Shown here: one piece after another, positions 27,972-37,193 of the stretch | Layout of the letters: every line of letters begins with the position of its first letter | Numbering within the stretch: position 1 is the stretch's first letter | Assembly (NCBI GenBank): GCA_001730015.1 | Contig: MDLA01000142.1 | Coordinates: 1 to 64,000, forward strand | Direction: 5' to 3' | Source: Chromatiales bacterium (ex Bugula neritina AB1) | Lineage (GTDB): Bacteria > Pseudomonadota > Gammaproteobacteria > Granulosicoccales > Granulosicoccaceae | Length of the DNA: 64,000 nt | Made by a program: the position numbers and the translations under genes | Notes under the pieces: generated by a model | The model's database searches: none | Seen by the model: only the letters and a program-made list of their open reading frames with translations | What the model was told of the DNA's origin: nothing

Positions 27972-28883
27972 GTGAAATACCTGCGACCGGGAGAATGGAC
28001 CGGTTTGAATACCGCTATTGTGCTTATAATTGCCGCAATTTTTCTGTTTGACCTGCAAGGTGCGTTTATCAAGCATATGGGGTCACGTTACCCGGTAGAG
28101 CAAATTGCGTTTTTCCGTAACTTATTTGGTATTTTACCTAATCTTGTGGTTTTGTTGTTATCTGCAGAGTGGCATGCTCGTGGCCGGCACTGGAAAATAA
28201 AACACTGGAGGCTGGGTTTTGGTCGCGGGTTCTTGCTGATAATTGCACAAATGTGCTTTTATTCGTCGCTTTTGCATATGCAATTAGCTACCGCAACTAC
28301 ATTGGCTTTTTCCGGCCCGTTGTTCATAACATTGCTATCAATTCCCTTGCTGGGTCACACAGTGGGTTGGTGGCGCGGAAGTGCGGTAGCTGCAGGTTTT
28401 GCAGGAGTAGTCTTGGTGCTTCAACCGGGCCGCGATGCCTTCAGCGCGTTTGCACTGTTGCCAATTGCGGCGGCATTTTTCTATGCGGTAGCCAGTTTAT
28501 CTTCGCGTTTTTTTGATAAGGAAACCCCAACCTCCCTGATCAGTATCTACGCTTCGGCAGCAGCGATGCTTGCGGCACTGGTGCTAGTCTGGTTCAGCGG
28601 TGAATGGGTTGAGCTGGTTGCTGTTACGGATTGGCTGTGGTTTATAGCGATGGGTACCACCGGTGGTTGCGCTGTGTTCCTGATGATTACCGCATACCGT
28701 ATGGCTGATCCGAGTAGCCTCTCTCCGTTTGAGTATTTTGGTATTCCATTTTCGTTTTGTCTTGGCTGGTTTTTTTTCGATGAAGCGCCGTTTGATTCTC
28801 TATTCCCTGGCGTTCTGTTAATTGTGGGTGGTGGTTTGCTGGTGCTATGGCGCGAGCGCGCGCTGGCCAGATCCAGGCCATGA
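27972..28883 (+). CDS. DMT-superfamily (EamA) transporter
   Basis: About 303 residues from GTG 27972, giving the normal EamA length; longer TTG-started versions add 42 residues without family features. Ten predicted membrane helices form two EamA repeats, with FDLQGAFIKHMGSRYPVEQI at the first repeat, ATTLAFSGPLFITLLSIPLL, and SLSPFEYFGIPFSFCLGWFF in the second repeat. Inner-membrane drug/metabolite exporter; the substrate cannot be inferred. It lies 178 bp after MITE copy A. Confidence 0.85.
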   Translation: MKYLRPGEWTGLNTAIVLIIAAIFLFDLQGAFIKHMGSRYPVEQIAFFRNLFGILPNLVVLLLSAEWHARGRHWKIKHWRLGFGRGFLLIIAQMCFYSSLLHMQLATATTLAFSGPLFITLLSIPLLGHTVGWWRGSAVAAGFAGVVLVLQPGRDAFSAFALLPIAAAFFYAVASLSSRFFDKETPTSLISIYASAAAMLAALVLVWFSGEWVELVAVTDWLWFIAMGTTGGCAVFLMITAYRMADPSSLSPFEYFGIPFSFCLGWFFFDEAPFDSLFPGVLLIVGGGLLVLWRERALARSRP

Positions 28884-28898
28884 TTAGAAGCGAGGTTG

Positions 28899-30065
28899 AT
28901 GAAGCGTTCCGCACTATATAGACAACAAACAGTATCGGATAGATTAGGGCTGACGCTGGTTGCCGCATTGTTGTGTCTTACAGCAGCATTGCCGGGAGCA
29001 ATCACATTTGCTATTGCTGATACGAGTACCGACATGAAGGACAAGCTGGTAACATTTTATAGTAGTTATGGTTACAAGAACAATGACCAATGGCACATAC
29101 CACTGCGGATCTGGGGGCGCGAAGCTCCGGGCAGAACCCGCAGGATTGCAGGTAAAGGAGCCAGAAAAATAATCAGAAAAATTGTCGGACTCGACAAGCT
29201 GAACGATGCTCGCAACCAGCGTGTCAATGAAGTTGCGGTGGATTTTCTAGCCGACAGTGAATCACGGGAACGAGTTGAATTCGGGTTTGACAACGATTCC
29301 ACAGCTGAGCATTTCAGTCTGGCTGGTAAAAATGGAAAGTTAAAGACTGACCGCAATGGTCTGGTTGAAGGAACAATTACGTTTTCGGTGAAGAAAGTTG
29401 AAAGACTATTACGTGAGCAGGAATCGAAAGATGGCTGGCTGAGTTTTCGGGCAGTCTCTAAAGAGCATAGCGGAATCGGCCGAGTCAGAATGATACAGCC
29501 CGATGGCTTGTCTGTGATTTCCGATGTCGATGATACAATCAAAATAACAGGGATACCATCCGGTGAACGGGTGGTGCTGGAAAATACGTTTTTTCGCGAA
29601 TACGAGGTTGTGCCTTGCATGGCGCAATTGTATCAGTCGTTCTCAGTTGAAACTGCCTTTCACTATGTGTCCGGCGGCCCATGGCAAATGTATACACCTC
29701 TGGTGGAATTTTTATTCAGTGAAACCGGGGGTTTTCCAGGCGGCAGCTTTCACATGAAAAACGTAAGAACTAATCCGTTCGAATCAGACTCCTATCATGA
29801 TTTATGGAAGCTCGTTGGCGGTGCCTCGAAATCGGCTACTTACTATCAGAAGATTGAACAGATTCAACTGATATTGGAACATTTTCCTTCGCGTCAGTTT
29901 ATATTGATTGGTGATTCCGGAGAGCATGATCCAGAAATATTCAGGGAAATCAGGCAGCGCCACTCTGGACAGATACAGGAAATACGTATTCGCGGCATTA
30001 TCAATGCCAGTCAGGACGCCCCCGAACGACTACAGGACATGATCGTTGTTCCGACTGAGTGTTGA
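28899..30065 (+). CDS. App1-family phosphatase (DUF2183), secreted
   Basis: 388 residues from ATG 28899, with AGCGAGG just upstream. An N-terminal signal (about 10-35) precedes a beta-rich region and the C-terminal App1/DUF2183 catalytic domain: SVISDVDDTIKITGI (HAD-type DxDxT, near residue 208), YVSGGPWQMYTPL and FILIGDSGEHDPEIF. Members such as yeast App1 dephosphorylate phosphatidate; the bacterial substrate is not established. The gene begins 15 bp after the EamA stop, so the two may be cotranscribed. Confidence 0.85.
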   Translation: MKRSALYRQQTVSDRLGLTLVAALLCLTAALPGAITFAIADTSTDMKDKLVTFYSSYGYKNNDQWHIPLRIWGREAPGRTRRIAGKGARKIIRKIVGLDKLNDARNQRVNEVAVDFLADSESRERVEFGFDNDSTAEHFSLAGKNGKLKTDRNGLVEGTITFSVKKVERLLREQESKDGWLSFRAVSKEHSGIGRVRMIQPDGLSVISDVDDTIKITGIPSGERVVLENTFFREYEVVPCMAQLYQSFSVETAFHYVSGGPWQMYTPLVEFLFSETGGFPGGSFHMKNVRTNPFESDSYHDLWKLVGGASKSATYYQKIEQIQLILEHFPSRQFILIGDSGEHDPEIFREIRQRHSGQIQEIRIRGIINASQDAPERLQDMIVVPTEC

Positions 30066-30136
30066 AATTAATATGCAGATATATAATTTCGAAGCGGGTG
30101 CCCGGCTGAGATACAAAGTACAACAGAGATAACACT

Positions 30137-31345
30137 ATGCATCTGGAGAAAATTGAAACCTTTGTTGTAGCGAATCCTCCTCCTCGACAGGGAGGGAGAT
30201 ATTTTATTTTCGTTCGACTGACCACCGCGTGTGGCGTCACTGGTGTTGGTGAAATCTACAACGCAACCTTCGGACCGGAGCTTTGTGCGGCAATGGCGTG
30301 CGATGCGTTTGAACGACATTTTGCCGGTAGTGATCCGCATTCAATTGAGACACTCTGGCGAAAGACATATGGGGCTGGTTACACCATGCGCCCGGATGTC
30401 ACGGTTATGGGTGTGCTAAGCGGTTTGGAAATGGCCTGCTGGGATATTATCGGAAAAGCGGCAGGTCAGCCGGTGTATCAACTGCTTGGTGGAAAGGTTC
30501 ATCACAGGCTGCGCAGTTACACTTACCTTTATCCGGCAAAGGGCGATGTTTACCCTGATCCCGGACAACCTAATGTCTATAATGATCCCGACATCGCTGC
30601 GGTAGCTGCAGTGGCAGCGGTAGAGCAGGGATTCACTGCAGTAAAGTTTGACCCGGCAGGCCCGTATAGTATCTATGACGGGCATCAGCCGCGCCTGGAA
30701 GATCTTGATCGTAGCGAGCAATTCTGCAAGCGTATCCGTGAGGCTGTTGGCAACCAGGCTGATTTGCTCCTCGGAACGCATGGGCAGTTTACTGTGTCTG
30801 GTGCCAGGCGTATGGCCCGGCGGCTGGAATGCTACGATCCGCTCTGGTTTGAGGAGCCTGTCCCGCCAGAAAACCCCACAGATATGGCAAGTGTAGCACG
30901 CTATACATCAATTCCTGTCGCGACAGGAGAAAGGCTCTGTACCAAGCATGAGTTCGCACGTGTTCTAGAGGCAGGAGCTGCATCTATATTGCAGATGAAC
31001 CTTGGTCGGGTTGGCGGGATTCTCGAAGCGAAAAAAATCGCCTCGATGGCCGAGACTCGATCAGCACAGATAGCACCACACCTGTACTGCGGCCCGGTTG
31101 TGGCTGCAGCCAATATTCAAATAGCCACCTGCAGCCCTAATTTTCTAATACTTGAGTCTATCGGCCGTTTTGACGGGCCGTTTATGGATTTCTTGAAAAC
31201 CGATATCAGCTGGGAAGGTGGCTATGTGATCCCGCCTGTAGAGCCGGGTCTGGGTGTCGAACTCAACGACAAAGCTATCGCTGCAAACCCTTATACCGGT
31301 AGCGAATTGCATCTTACTCTTGTGCCTGAACCAGTACTACCCTGA
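30137..31345 (+). CDS. Enolase-superfamily mandelate racemase/muconate lactonizing-type sugar-acid dehydratase
   Basis: A 402-residue TIM-barrel enzyme with the enolase N-terminal cap (MHLEKIETFVVANPPPRQGG) and barrel segments AVKFDPAGPYS, LLLGTHGQFT, WFEEPVPPEN (metal ligand Glu), PVATGERL (second Glu) and QIAPHLYCGPVVAAANIQ (catalytic His region). This pattern is that of sugar-acid (galactonate/mannonate-like) dehydratases; exact substrate unknown. It starts 71 bp after the App1 gene and is followed by a MITE-like element. Confidence 0.85.
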   Translation: MHLEKIETFVVANPPPRQGGRYFIFVRLTTACGVTGVGEIYNATFGPELCAAMACDAFERHFAGSDPHSIETLWRKTYGAGYTMRPDVTVMGVLSGLEMACWDIIGKAAGQPVYQLLGGKVHHRLRSYTYLYPAKGDVYPDPGQPNVYNDPDIAAVAAVAAVEQGFTAVKFDPAGPYSIYDGHQPRLEDLDRSEQFCKRIREAVGNQADLLLGTHGQFTVSGARRMARRLECYDPLWFEEPVPPENPTDMASVARYTSIPVATGERLCTKHEFARVLEAGAASILQMNLGRVGGILEAKKIASMAETRSAQIAPHLYCGPVVAAANIQIATCSPNFLILESIGRFDGPFMDFLKTDISWEGGYVIPPVEPGLGVELNDKAIAANPYTGSELHLTLVPEPVLP

Positions 31346-31407
31346 TTACTCGTCGCAGGGTTATTCTCCAGGCAGGTAACAGAACGAATAATCAGATAAT
31401 AGCTAAA

Positions 31408-31594
31408 CCCTGGTGTTGCATAAAATTCCAGCTCAGAACCCCTGCGCTGCTTCTATCGCAGCATCTAAGGCGCTGTACTCATTTTTCCTGAATATCACTT
31501 AGAATGACCGGGCTCAACCTGGCAAAAATTCCGTGCAGCGCCTTTTATACCGCTCTATAAGTTTCTGAATTTGAAATTTTATGCAAAACCAGGG
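31408..31594 (+). mobile_element. MITE-like element, family 1, copy A
   Basis: A 187-bp non-coding block repeated at 57286-57471 with roughly 85% identity by eye. The ends are inverted repeats beginning CCCTGGTGTTGCATAAAAT (one mismatch to the other end) and are flanked by TAAA on both sides (31404-31407 and 31595-31598), a possible 4-bp target duplication. Interior GGCGCTG and CAGCGCC arms could form a long stem. No ORF. Confidence 0.75.
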
Positions 31595-31597
31595 TAA

Positions 31598-32711
31598 ATG
31601 CAATTTCATCTAAATGGTTTTAATGCTGGTGATCCATCAGTGGAACACCCTGGTGCACCCATTTCCGTCACAGAATTAGACTGGCAGCTGCCAGCAGAAG
31701 TTGATAATTTGATCGTTGGCTGTGGGCCAGCCGGTTTGACTCTAGCGGCCCGAATGGCGGTATATCCTTCTATTAATACCTGTATCGTCGACTCTAAATT
31801 CGACACGTGGCGTATTGCCCAGGCAGACGGCATTGCTTGTCGCACGGTGGATATATTCGAAGCCTTGGGTTTTTCAGAGCGGGTGTTAAAAGAGGCGTAT
31901 TGAAATGACCTTCTGGAAGCCAGATACCCGCAATTCGGACACCATAATTTGCACTGAGCTGATACAAGCTACAGAAGATGAGCTGTCGGAGTTTCACCAT
32001 GTCATTCTAAGTCAGCCCCGGGTTCATGATTTCTATCTCGAGGCTATGCGTAACTCGAATTCCGCTCTTGTGTCCCACTATTCGTGGGGTCTTATCGACT
32101 TAGCCATTGTCCCCTACGTCAAGATAGTTGCATCACTCAAATTCAGCCGCTCAGCGCATCCTTTGAATATACCAATCCGAATGGTGACCGACACATTAAA
32201 ATTATAGATATACCCTTTGCCGCTGGTTGTGGCGGCACCCTTGGTACGACTTGCAGATGCCAGGCTAATGCATCTTGGCCACACTACAAAGGCGGACGGG
32301 AGGTGGAGTGTTTTCGTGTTTTCTGGCAGAAGTTTTCATGAAAATCTAACCCGAATATTCAATTTTCCAGCTCATGATAGCAATTCACTCATAGTACGTT
32401 CTACACGGGCCGTAACAGCTCCGGACGAGATAACAGAATTCCGCTATATATTTCAGAACTAACATCGTGAATTATCACCAGACTCATTGCCGCAATTGTT
32501 GTTTCTGACTAAGGGATCACCTGGACTACGCGACTACGAAAAAGTGTATTGCGCTGATTGCAGAGAGGGTCGGGATATCTTTGGCATGCGTGCGGTCGAC
32601 AGAGCCAGCGGCTGCCTGATGGTTGTGCGCTCTGATCAATACGTCAACCAGGTAATGCCGTTTAATGCGCATAAAGACCTGTGTGGTTTGTTCAGTGTCT
32701 TTGTGACCTGA
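31598..32711 (+). pseudogene. Broken FAD-dependent aromatic monooxygenase (phenol 2-/3-hydroxybenzoate 4-monooxygenase type)
   Basis: The first frame (31598-31903) begins MQFHLNGFNAGDPSVEHPG and has the FAD dinucleotide motif VGCGPAGLTLAARM, then stops at KEAY. The next frame (31905-32207) continues the family as MTFWKPDTRN..., TEDELSEFHHVILSQPRVHDF. A third (about 32140-32260) has SASFEYTNPNGD, and later frames carry RLADARLMHLGHTTKADGRW and GLRDYEKVYCADCREG...RDIFGMRAVDRA, the C-terminal thioredoxin-like domain. An internal segment of roughly 200 residues is missing. Intact relatives are about 600 residues. The MITE end lies directly at the first codon, removing the natural promoter. Confidence 0.85.
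32111..32132 (+). repeat. Second copy of a 22-bp insertion-sequence end
   Basis: Identical over 22 bp to 150-171, beginning CCCCTACGTCAAG. It falls within the monooxygenase pseudogene just where one reading frame is lost, so it may be the scar of an excised or deleted insertion sequence. Confidence 0.6.
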
Positions 32712-33018
32712 TGACTGTGCATGTGGTGTCAAAGGTAAACACTGCAATGAGCTCGATCTTAATCGCTACAAGTAACCCGGATGGGGGATGACGGTTGTTG
32801 TGCGAACCGTGATAATGTTGAGGTAACAGTATATAGATAGGAAAGTTAACCGATATTTCAGCCGCGTTTATATTTAAATTGCGTCTCTGTTAGATCTGTT
32901 AGATTTGTTATATCGGGATTAATCCAGTAAATTGCAGGGCTGGCATAGGATGTTGGTCTGTAGCTACGGTTTAAACTCGGACGAAGTACGGATAGCTTGA
33001 AATTTTTTAAGGAAAACA
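32712..33018. other. Leader region of the MarR gene
   Basis: Non-coding stretch between the pseudogene and the MarR-type regulator. It contains the 9-bp triple repeat (32888-32914) and ends with a ribosome binding site AAGGAAAAC before the ATG. Confidence 0.45.
32888..32914 (+). repeat. Three tandem 9-bp repeats upstream of a MarR-type regulator gene
   Basis: TGTTAGATC, TGTTAGATT and TGTTATATC follow one another without spacing, about 105 bp before the MarR start. Possible regulator-binding site; MarR proteins usually bind inverted repeats, so this is tentative. Confidence 0.45.
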
Positions 33019-33513
33019 ATGAATTATTCTTCCAATATTGAGTCGGTAGGTTTGCCTGGTGATTTTGAAGAGGCAGAGCTCGATCTGGATTTTCTCGTCA
33101 GCTATAACCTGAAACGTGTTTATTCAATTTTTCTAAATGATTTTCGATATACCCTGTCTCAAGACTCAGTGTCGGCACGTGGGTTTGCTGCGCTGTCGTT
33201 GGTGGTGCAGGTGTCTCATATCACTCAAAGCGAGTTGGCGAGAAAGTTAGGAATCGAACGCTCGGGAATAGTCGCAATCATTGATGAACTGGAAAACGAA
33301 GGCTTCCTCAAGCGGACACTTGTCAGAAACGATAAACGAATCTATGCACTGCTGCCGACTCCCGCTGGCGCTCGTGCGTATAAAAAGGCGCTTGGCGCAG
33401 TAAAAAAAAGCGAAAGCTGCCTGTTGTCAGTGTTGACTCCCACTGAGAAAAAACAGCTGGTCCCCATATTAAGGAAAATTCGCGCAAATCATACCGGGAA
33501 TCCTCCGGCTTGA
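33019..33513 (+). CDS. MarR-family transcriptional regulator
   Basis: A 164-residue winged-helix regulator: FAALSLVVQVSHITQSELARKLGIERSGIVAIIDELENEGFL forms the recognition helix region and KRTLVRNDKRIYALLPTPAG the beta-wing, with the usual long dimerisation helices at each end. A clear ribosome binding site (AAGGAAAAC) precedes the ATG. MarR regulators often control aromatic-ring monooxygenases, and the neighbouring monooxygenase is a pseudogene, so this may be an orphaned regulator. A hairpin (TCCGGC/GCCGGA, 33518-33542) follows the stop. Confidence 0.9.
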   Translation: MNYSSNIESVGLPGDFEEAELDLDFLVSYNLKRVYSIFLNDFRYTLSQDSVSARGFAALSLVVQVSHITQSELARKLGIERSGIVAIIDELENEGFLKRTLVRNDKRIYALLPTPAGARAYKKALGAVKKSESCLLSVLTPTEKKQLVPILRKIRANHTGNPPA

Positions 33514-33569
33514 ATAATCCGGCCTGAATCCCCGAAGCCGGACCAATCGTACCGGGTGCTACTTAAAAG

Positions 33570-34280
33570 CCTTGATATCAACGCCAATAGGTTTGCTATA
33601 TCCCCGACAAACAATTTGTACTCATGAGGGTTGTTGTCGTACCGGTGCTGCATGGGATCTTCCCGGGGTTCGGGCGTCATTGCTGAGCAATTCAAGCCAG
33701 CGAATGGATTGCCATTGCACGGGGTAACGCTTAAAGAGTGGAAGTGAAACACCGGCTGTGGCAATGAACAAATTCCGCCTTATTGGCAGATTCTGTTGCA
33801 GCGCTGACAGGTTTCTTATTGATCCATGCGGCTGGTGTGGTGCCTCGGGGAATCTGTGAGTCTCGCATACGCTCATTTGCGTACTCCGCGAGATGCGCTG
33901 CGTAGTCATGCCAGTGAAGTAAGACGGATTGTGTTGCTACAACACACTTAATTTTCTCAGTGTATACAGGCGAAGCCACTTCGCATAAGGGTTCTTCCAG
34001 CCAGATGTCTGCGTGGAAAAAGGGTATCCGCCAGAGTAACTACATGGCAGAGCTCATGAATCAGATGCAACACGTATTGAGACCAGTGGTTCCGGCCGGT
34101 ATTCAGATGAATGAATGTTTCGCCATCTGGGCCTCGTTGGTATAAGGTGAGCGGCCCATCGTTCGTATGCACGATATTCGGTTCTGCCTTCGGTTGCTGT
34201 GGGTTAGTCGTTAGCCCGGAATGCGACAGTGGTGGAGTCCAGAACGCGTTTAACTGTGTCCCGATCTGCGTCCTATCCAT
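33570..34280 (-). pseudogene. Broken HExxH metallopeptidase-like gene
   Basis: Read on the minus strand, the first frame (from 34280) has QYVLHLIHELCHVVTLADTL, a zinc-binding HELCH motif. It then shifts frame to DIWLEEPLCEVAS, which continues as WHDYAAHLAEYANERMRD...IPRGTTPAAWI, and then shifts again to QQNLPIRRNLFIATAGVSLP and KRYPVQWQSIRWL. These blocks together resemble an uncharacterised secreted protein family with a HELCH...WLEExLCE pattern. At least two frameshifts are needed. The exact ends are approximate; the 3' end may run into the MarR stop. Confidence 0.65.
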
Positions 34281-34283
34281 CCA

Positions 34284-34458
34284 CCCGCATTATTAATGGG
34301 GAAGCGAGGATATCGCGTAGACCTTATTTATTCACGGCAAGGGTTTTCACAGTGGATTTTCTTCTCGCGTCGATTGCTCACTGATATTTGCAGGAGTAAA
34401 AATTCTCTGTGGAATAAAAGGCCAGGTGAAATGCCGTCAATCCAGGGAATAATGCGGG
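34284..34458 (+). mobile_element. MITE-like element, family 2, copy B
   Basis: A 175-bp block matching the reverse complement of 27621-27794. Ends are CCCGCATTATTAATGGGG and, inverted, CCCGCATTATTCCCTGG. It abuts the metallopeptidase pseudogene and lies 250 bp before rarD. A 61-codon frame across it (34296-34481) is not conserved coding sequence. Confidence 0.7.
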
Positions 34459-34708
34459 CTATGGCAGGGCAGGTACTATGACACCGTGATTTGCTGCATG
34501 TGCGGGTATGAGCGTTACGATCAGCTTTAGTAACAGCAGAGGTAACGCGCGTTGTAGCGACTCCCTGTTGTTGTCAGCTGACTTTGAAATCCCGGGTTTT
34601 GTTTCTGTCATCAGGAAATCACGAAGCGATGAGTCTGTGAATATAATTGAATTAGTTGAACTCAGGTTAATAACTTAGTGTTTGTTTTCCCAGAGGTATG
34701 GTGCTGCA

Positions 34709-35590
34709 ATGTCAAGTTTTAGAATCGGCATTCTGAGTGCCGTCAGTGCCCAGATAATGTGGGGTCTTTTTCCTGTTTACTGGAATTTGCTTGCATCGGT
34801 GTCGCCGCTGGAAGTGCTGGGCCACAGGAATATCTGGTGCGCGATCTTTTTAAGTTTATTGGTCATCAGTTCAACACAGAGACGCAGTGTTGTACGCAGT
34901 GTCTTTGCGCAGCCTAAGGAAATTCTACACCATCTGTTCTCATCAATTCTGATTGCTGGCAATTGGCTGGTGTATATCTGGGCGGTAGTTAGTGATCACG
35001 TGATCGATGCGAGCCTGGGGTATTTTCTTTCGCCGTTGGTCAGTGTTGTTCTGGGTTATGTAGTTTTTGCCGAGAGACCGAAGTTCAGTCAGTGGTGCGC
35101 AGTGGCACTGGCAACCGCGGGTGTCGTTGTGATGATTATTTCCTCAGGCGTCGTGCCATGGATCGGCCTGGCACTGGCTGCCACGTTCGGGGTATACGGC
35201 ATGACCCGTAAAAAAGCCACCACGGGCCCTGTAAACGGCTTGTTCATTGAGACTCTGCTGCTGGTCCCCGCGTCAGCAGCGTTATTGGCCTGGCTGGCAG
35301 CGGAGAACTTACTTTCGTATGAGTCCCAGTTCGGGCAAACCGAAATATTGCTGGCATTAGGTGGGCTTATTACAGCGATTCCGCTGGTTCTATATGCTCA
35401 GGGCGCAAGAGCGTTGCCATTGAGTCTCAGCGGTTTGCTGGTCTATATAACGCCAAGTATTCAGTTTCTTATCGGCTGGCTTTTCTACCGGGAGCCAATC
35501 AGCGTTTCGGGCTGGGTGGGTTTTTCGTGCATCTGGGCTGCGCTGGTTATTTACAGTTTCTCGATCGGCAGAGTAAAAACCAGATTGTAG
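34709..35590 (+). CDS. rarD: RarD (EamA-family) permease
   Basis: 293 residues from ATG 34709, where the typical start MSSFRIGILSAVSAQIMWGLFPVYW lies; a TTG at 34682 is less likely. Ten membrane helices; ISSTQRRSVVRSVF, NWLVYIWAVVSDHVIDASLGYFLSPL and LLVYITPSIQFLIGWLFYREP are characteristic of RarD. The family transports unknown metabolites; the name comes from a chloramphenicol-sensitivity phenotype. It is convergent with the repeat-protein gene. Confidence 0.9.
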   Translation: MSSFRIGILSAVSAQIMWGLFPVYWNLLASVSPLEVLGHRNIWCAIFLSLLVISSTQRRSVVRSVFAQPKEILHHLFSSILIAGNWLVYIWAVVSDHVIDASLGYFLSPLVSVVLGYVVFAERPKFSQWCAVALATAGVVVMIISSGVVPWIGLALAATFGVYGMTRKKATTGPVNGLFIETLLLVPASAALLAWLAAENLLSYESQFGQTEILLALGGLITAIPLVLYAQGARALPLSLSGLLVYITPSIQFLIGWLFYREPISVSGWVGFSCIWAALVIYSFSIGRVKTRL

Positions 35591-35708
35591 TGCCTGGTGG
35601 TGGCAATAGTGGTTCGATCATGAGTCTTTCCGGATCAACCAGAAAAACTATTGTGGTTGCTGCAAAGGTGAATAAACCGGAGCAGCAACCAGAGTTAAAG
35701 AGCCACAG

Positions 35709-37193
35709 TTAATTGCTGTTTGACGCACCGTGTGTATAGATTGATGCCCCGGTTTTCGGGTCTGTCGGGTATCGACCGTTTGCCATAATAGCACTTGAAT
35801 TGCCGGTGCCGGTTTCCATTGAGGTAGAGGCTGTTGCAACGGTATAGATGGTAGCCCCTGTTACCGGATCATAGGGAAGTCGGCCTTCATTATTGTTGCT
35901 CGTTACGGCATCACTGTTGCTCGCGATAGTATTTGATGCAACAGCCGGAGAATTTTCTTTAGCTTCTGACGGGTATATAGATGCTCCAGTCACCGGGTCT
36001 GTTGGAAACCGGAATGCAGCAGGGTCTGGTGAACTACTGTCTGCACTGGATAATTCGGCGGCTGCGATGGTGTATAAAGTTGCACCTGTTACCGGGTCAA
36101 ATGGATATTGAACCGGTTTGATATAAGACGATTCGGGTTCCATATCTGCAATGGCTGAATTCACCGTGTTGTCAGATACCGCCACATTTTCAATCGTTGC
36201 AGTCGGATAAATGGTCGCGCCCGTCTTCGGATCGGTTGGTAGGGTGTTCGAACGTGTAGTCGATGTTCTATTCCCGGTACTGGTTGTATATTTCGGTTCA
36301 GCTGGTACAACTGTCCGACCTTCGTTGTACAAGGTTAAACCGGTTACCGGGTCTGTTGGAAAGCGCAGCAGCGCTGGTTCCGGTGAGGCTTCAACGGCCA
36401 CCTCGGTTGCCGTCTGGGTAGCGGTTTCTTCTTGTATTGCTTCTACTGCATTTTCTGCCTCGGCAGTATCAGTGGTGACCGTGTTATCCGGTTCCGGTGC
36501 TTTTGCTGGAATCACCGTCCGGCCTGCGTCGAAGAGAGTTGCGCCGGTTAATGGGTCGGTCGGGTATCTCAGTGAAACGGCATCGTCGCTTGCTTCGGTA
36601 GCGTCTGCACTGTCAACCGCGTTTGATTCTGATTCCTGCGACACCATAGATGTTTCTGCAGTCGCTTCAGTATTGGCAGCATTGGAACTTGCGTCTGTGA
36701 CATCTGTACTGGTCGCGGACCCGGAAACTGCAACAGTCTGTTCCGAGTTGTTTGTATCAGAGCCGCCAGCATCAGTGGTGTCTGAATTTTCACTGGCGGA
36801 GTCTGATGTGTCAGTGTCAGAAGGTTCAGTGATTTCCGCGCCGGTTGAGTCAGTTGCATCAGGCCCGGTTGTTTCGACGATAGCTGCGTCAGGCGTCCCA
36901 GTGGTTCCGGATTCGACAGCTTCAGTGCTGGCGGAGTCGGCTACAACCGTGGTAGTGGTTTCAGCCGAGTCCGTGGCGGCGCTTGTATCGGCTTCTTTGG
37001 TTTCTGCAGCTTCGCTTACGGTAATATCTGTGGCTTTCGGTGCTGATACGGCTGCCTGTTGCTCTGAGGATGAAGTCACAGCGGGAGCTACGGCGGCAGT
37101 ATCTTGTGAATTGTCGTCGTTAAACTGGTTCAGTCCAAACCAGCCCAGTACCACCGCGGCACCGGCTGTGAGAACCTTGTTTCTGTTTTGCAT
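35709..37193 (-). CDS. Membrane-anchored or secreted protein with seven P-x-D-P-x-T-G repeats
   Basis: 494 residues, not recognised. An N-terminal hydrophobic stretch (KVLTAGAAVVLGWFGLNQF) acts as signal or anchor. Residues 40-210 are Ser/Thr/Asp/Glu/Ala-rich, low complexity. Seven copies of [YFL]P[TFY]DP[VLK]TG[AL][TS][ILY] follow, for example YPTDPLTGATLFDAGRTVIP, FPTDPVTGLTLYNEGRTVVP, LPTDPKTGATIYP, YPFDPVTGATLYT and the last YPTDPKTGASIYTHGAS. Units are spaced about 35-60 residues apart. The DPxTG pattern could be a calcium or ligand site; this is speculation. A long plus-strand frame over it (36211-37224) is a shadow of the repeats. Confidence 0.75.
   Translation of the reverse strand: MQNRNKVLTAGAAVVLGWFGLNQFNDDNSQDTAAVAPAVTSSSEQQAAVSAPKATDITVSEAAETKEADTSAATDSAETTTTVVADSASTEAVESGTTGTPDAAIVETTGPDATDSTGAEITEPSDTDTSDSASENSDTTDAGGSDTNNSEQTVAVSGSATSTDVTDASSNAANTEATAETSMVSQESESNAVDSADATEASDDAVSLRYPTDPLTGATLFDAGRTVIPAKAPEPDNTVTTDTAEAENAVEAIQEETATQTATEVAVEASPEPALLRFPTDPVTGLTLYNEGRTVVPAEPKYTTSTGNRTSTTRSNTLPTDPKTGATIYPTATIENVAVSDNTVNSAIADMEPESSYIKPVQYPFDPVTGATLYTIAAAELSSADSSSPDPAAFRFPTDPVTGASIYPSEAKENSPAVASNTIASNSDAVTSNNNEGRLPYDPVTGATIYTVATASTSMETGTGNSSAIMANGRYPTDPKTGASIYTHGASNSN

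Noticed and set aside
32712-33018. Possible small gene between the monooxygenase pseudogene and the MarR gene
   Set aside because: No frame of useful length with a ribosome binding site was seen.
34296-34481. 61-codon plus-strand frame
   Set aside because: It lies within the MITE-like element at 34284-34458; the other copy has no matching frame.
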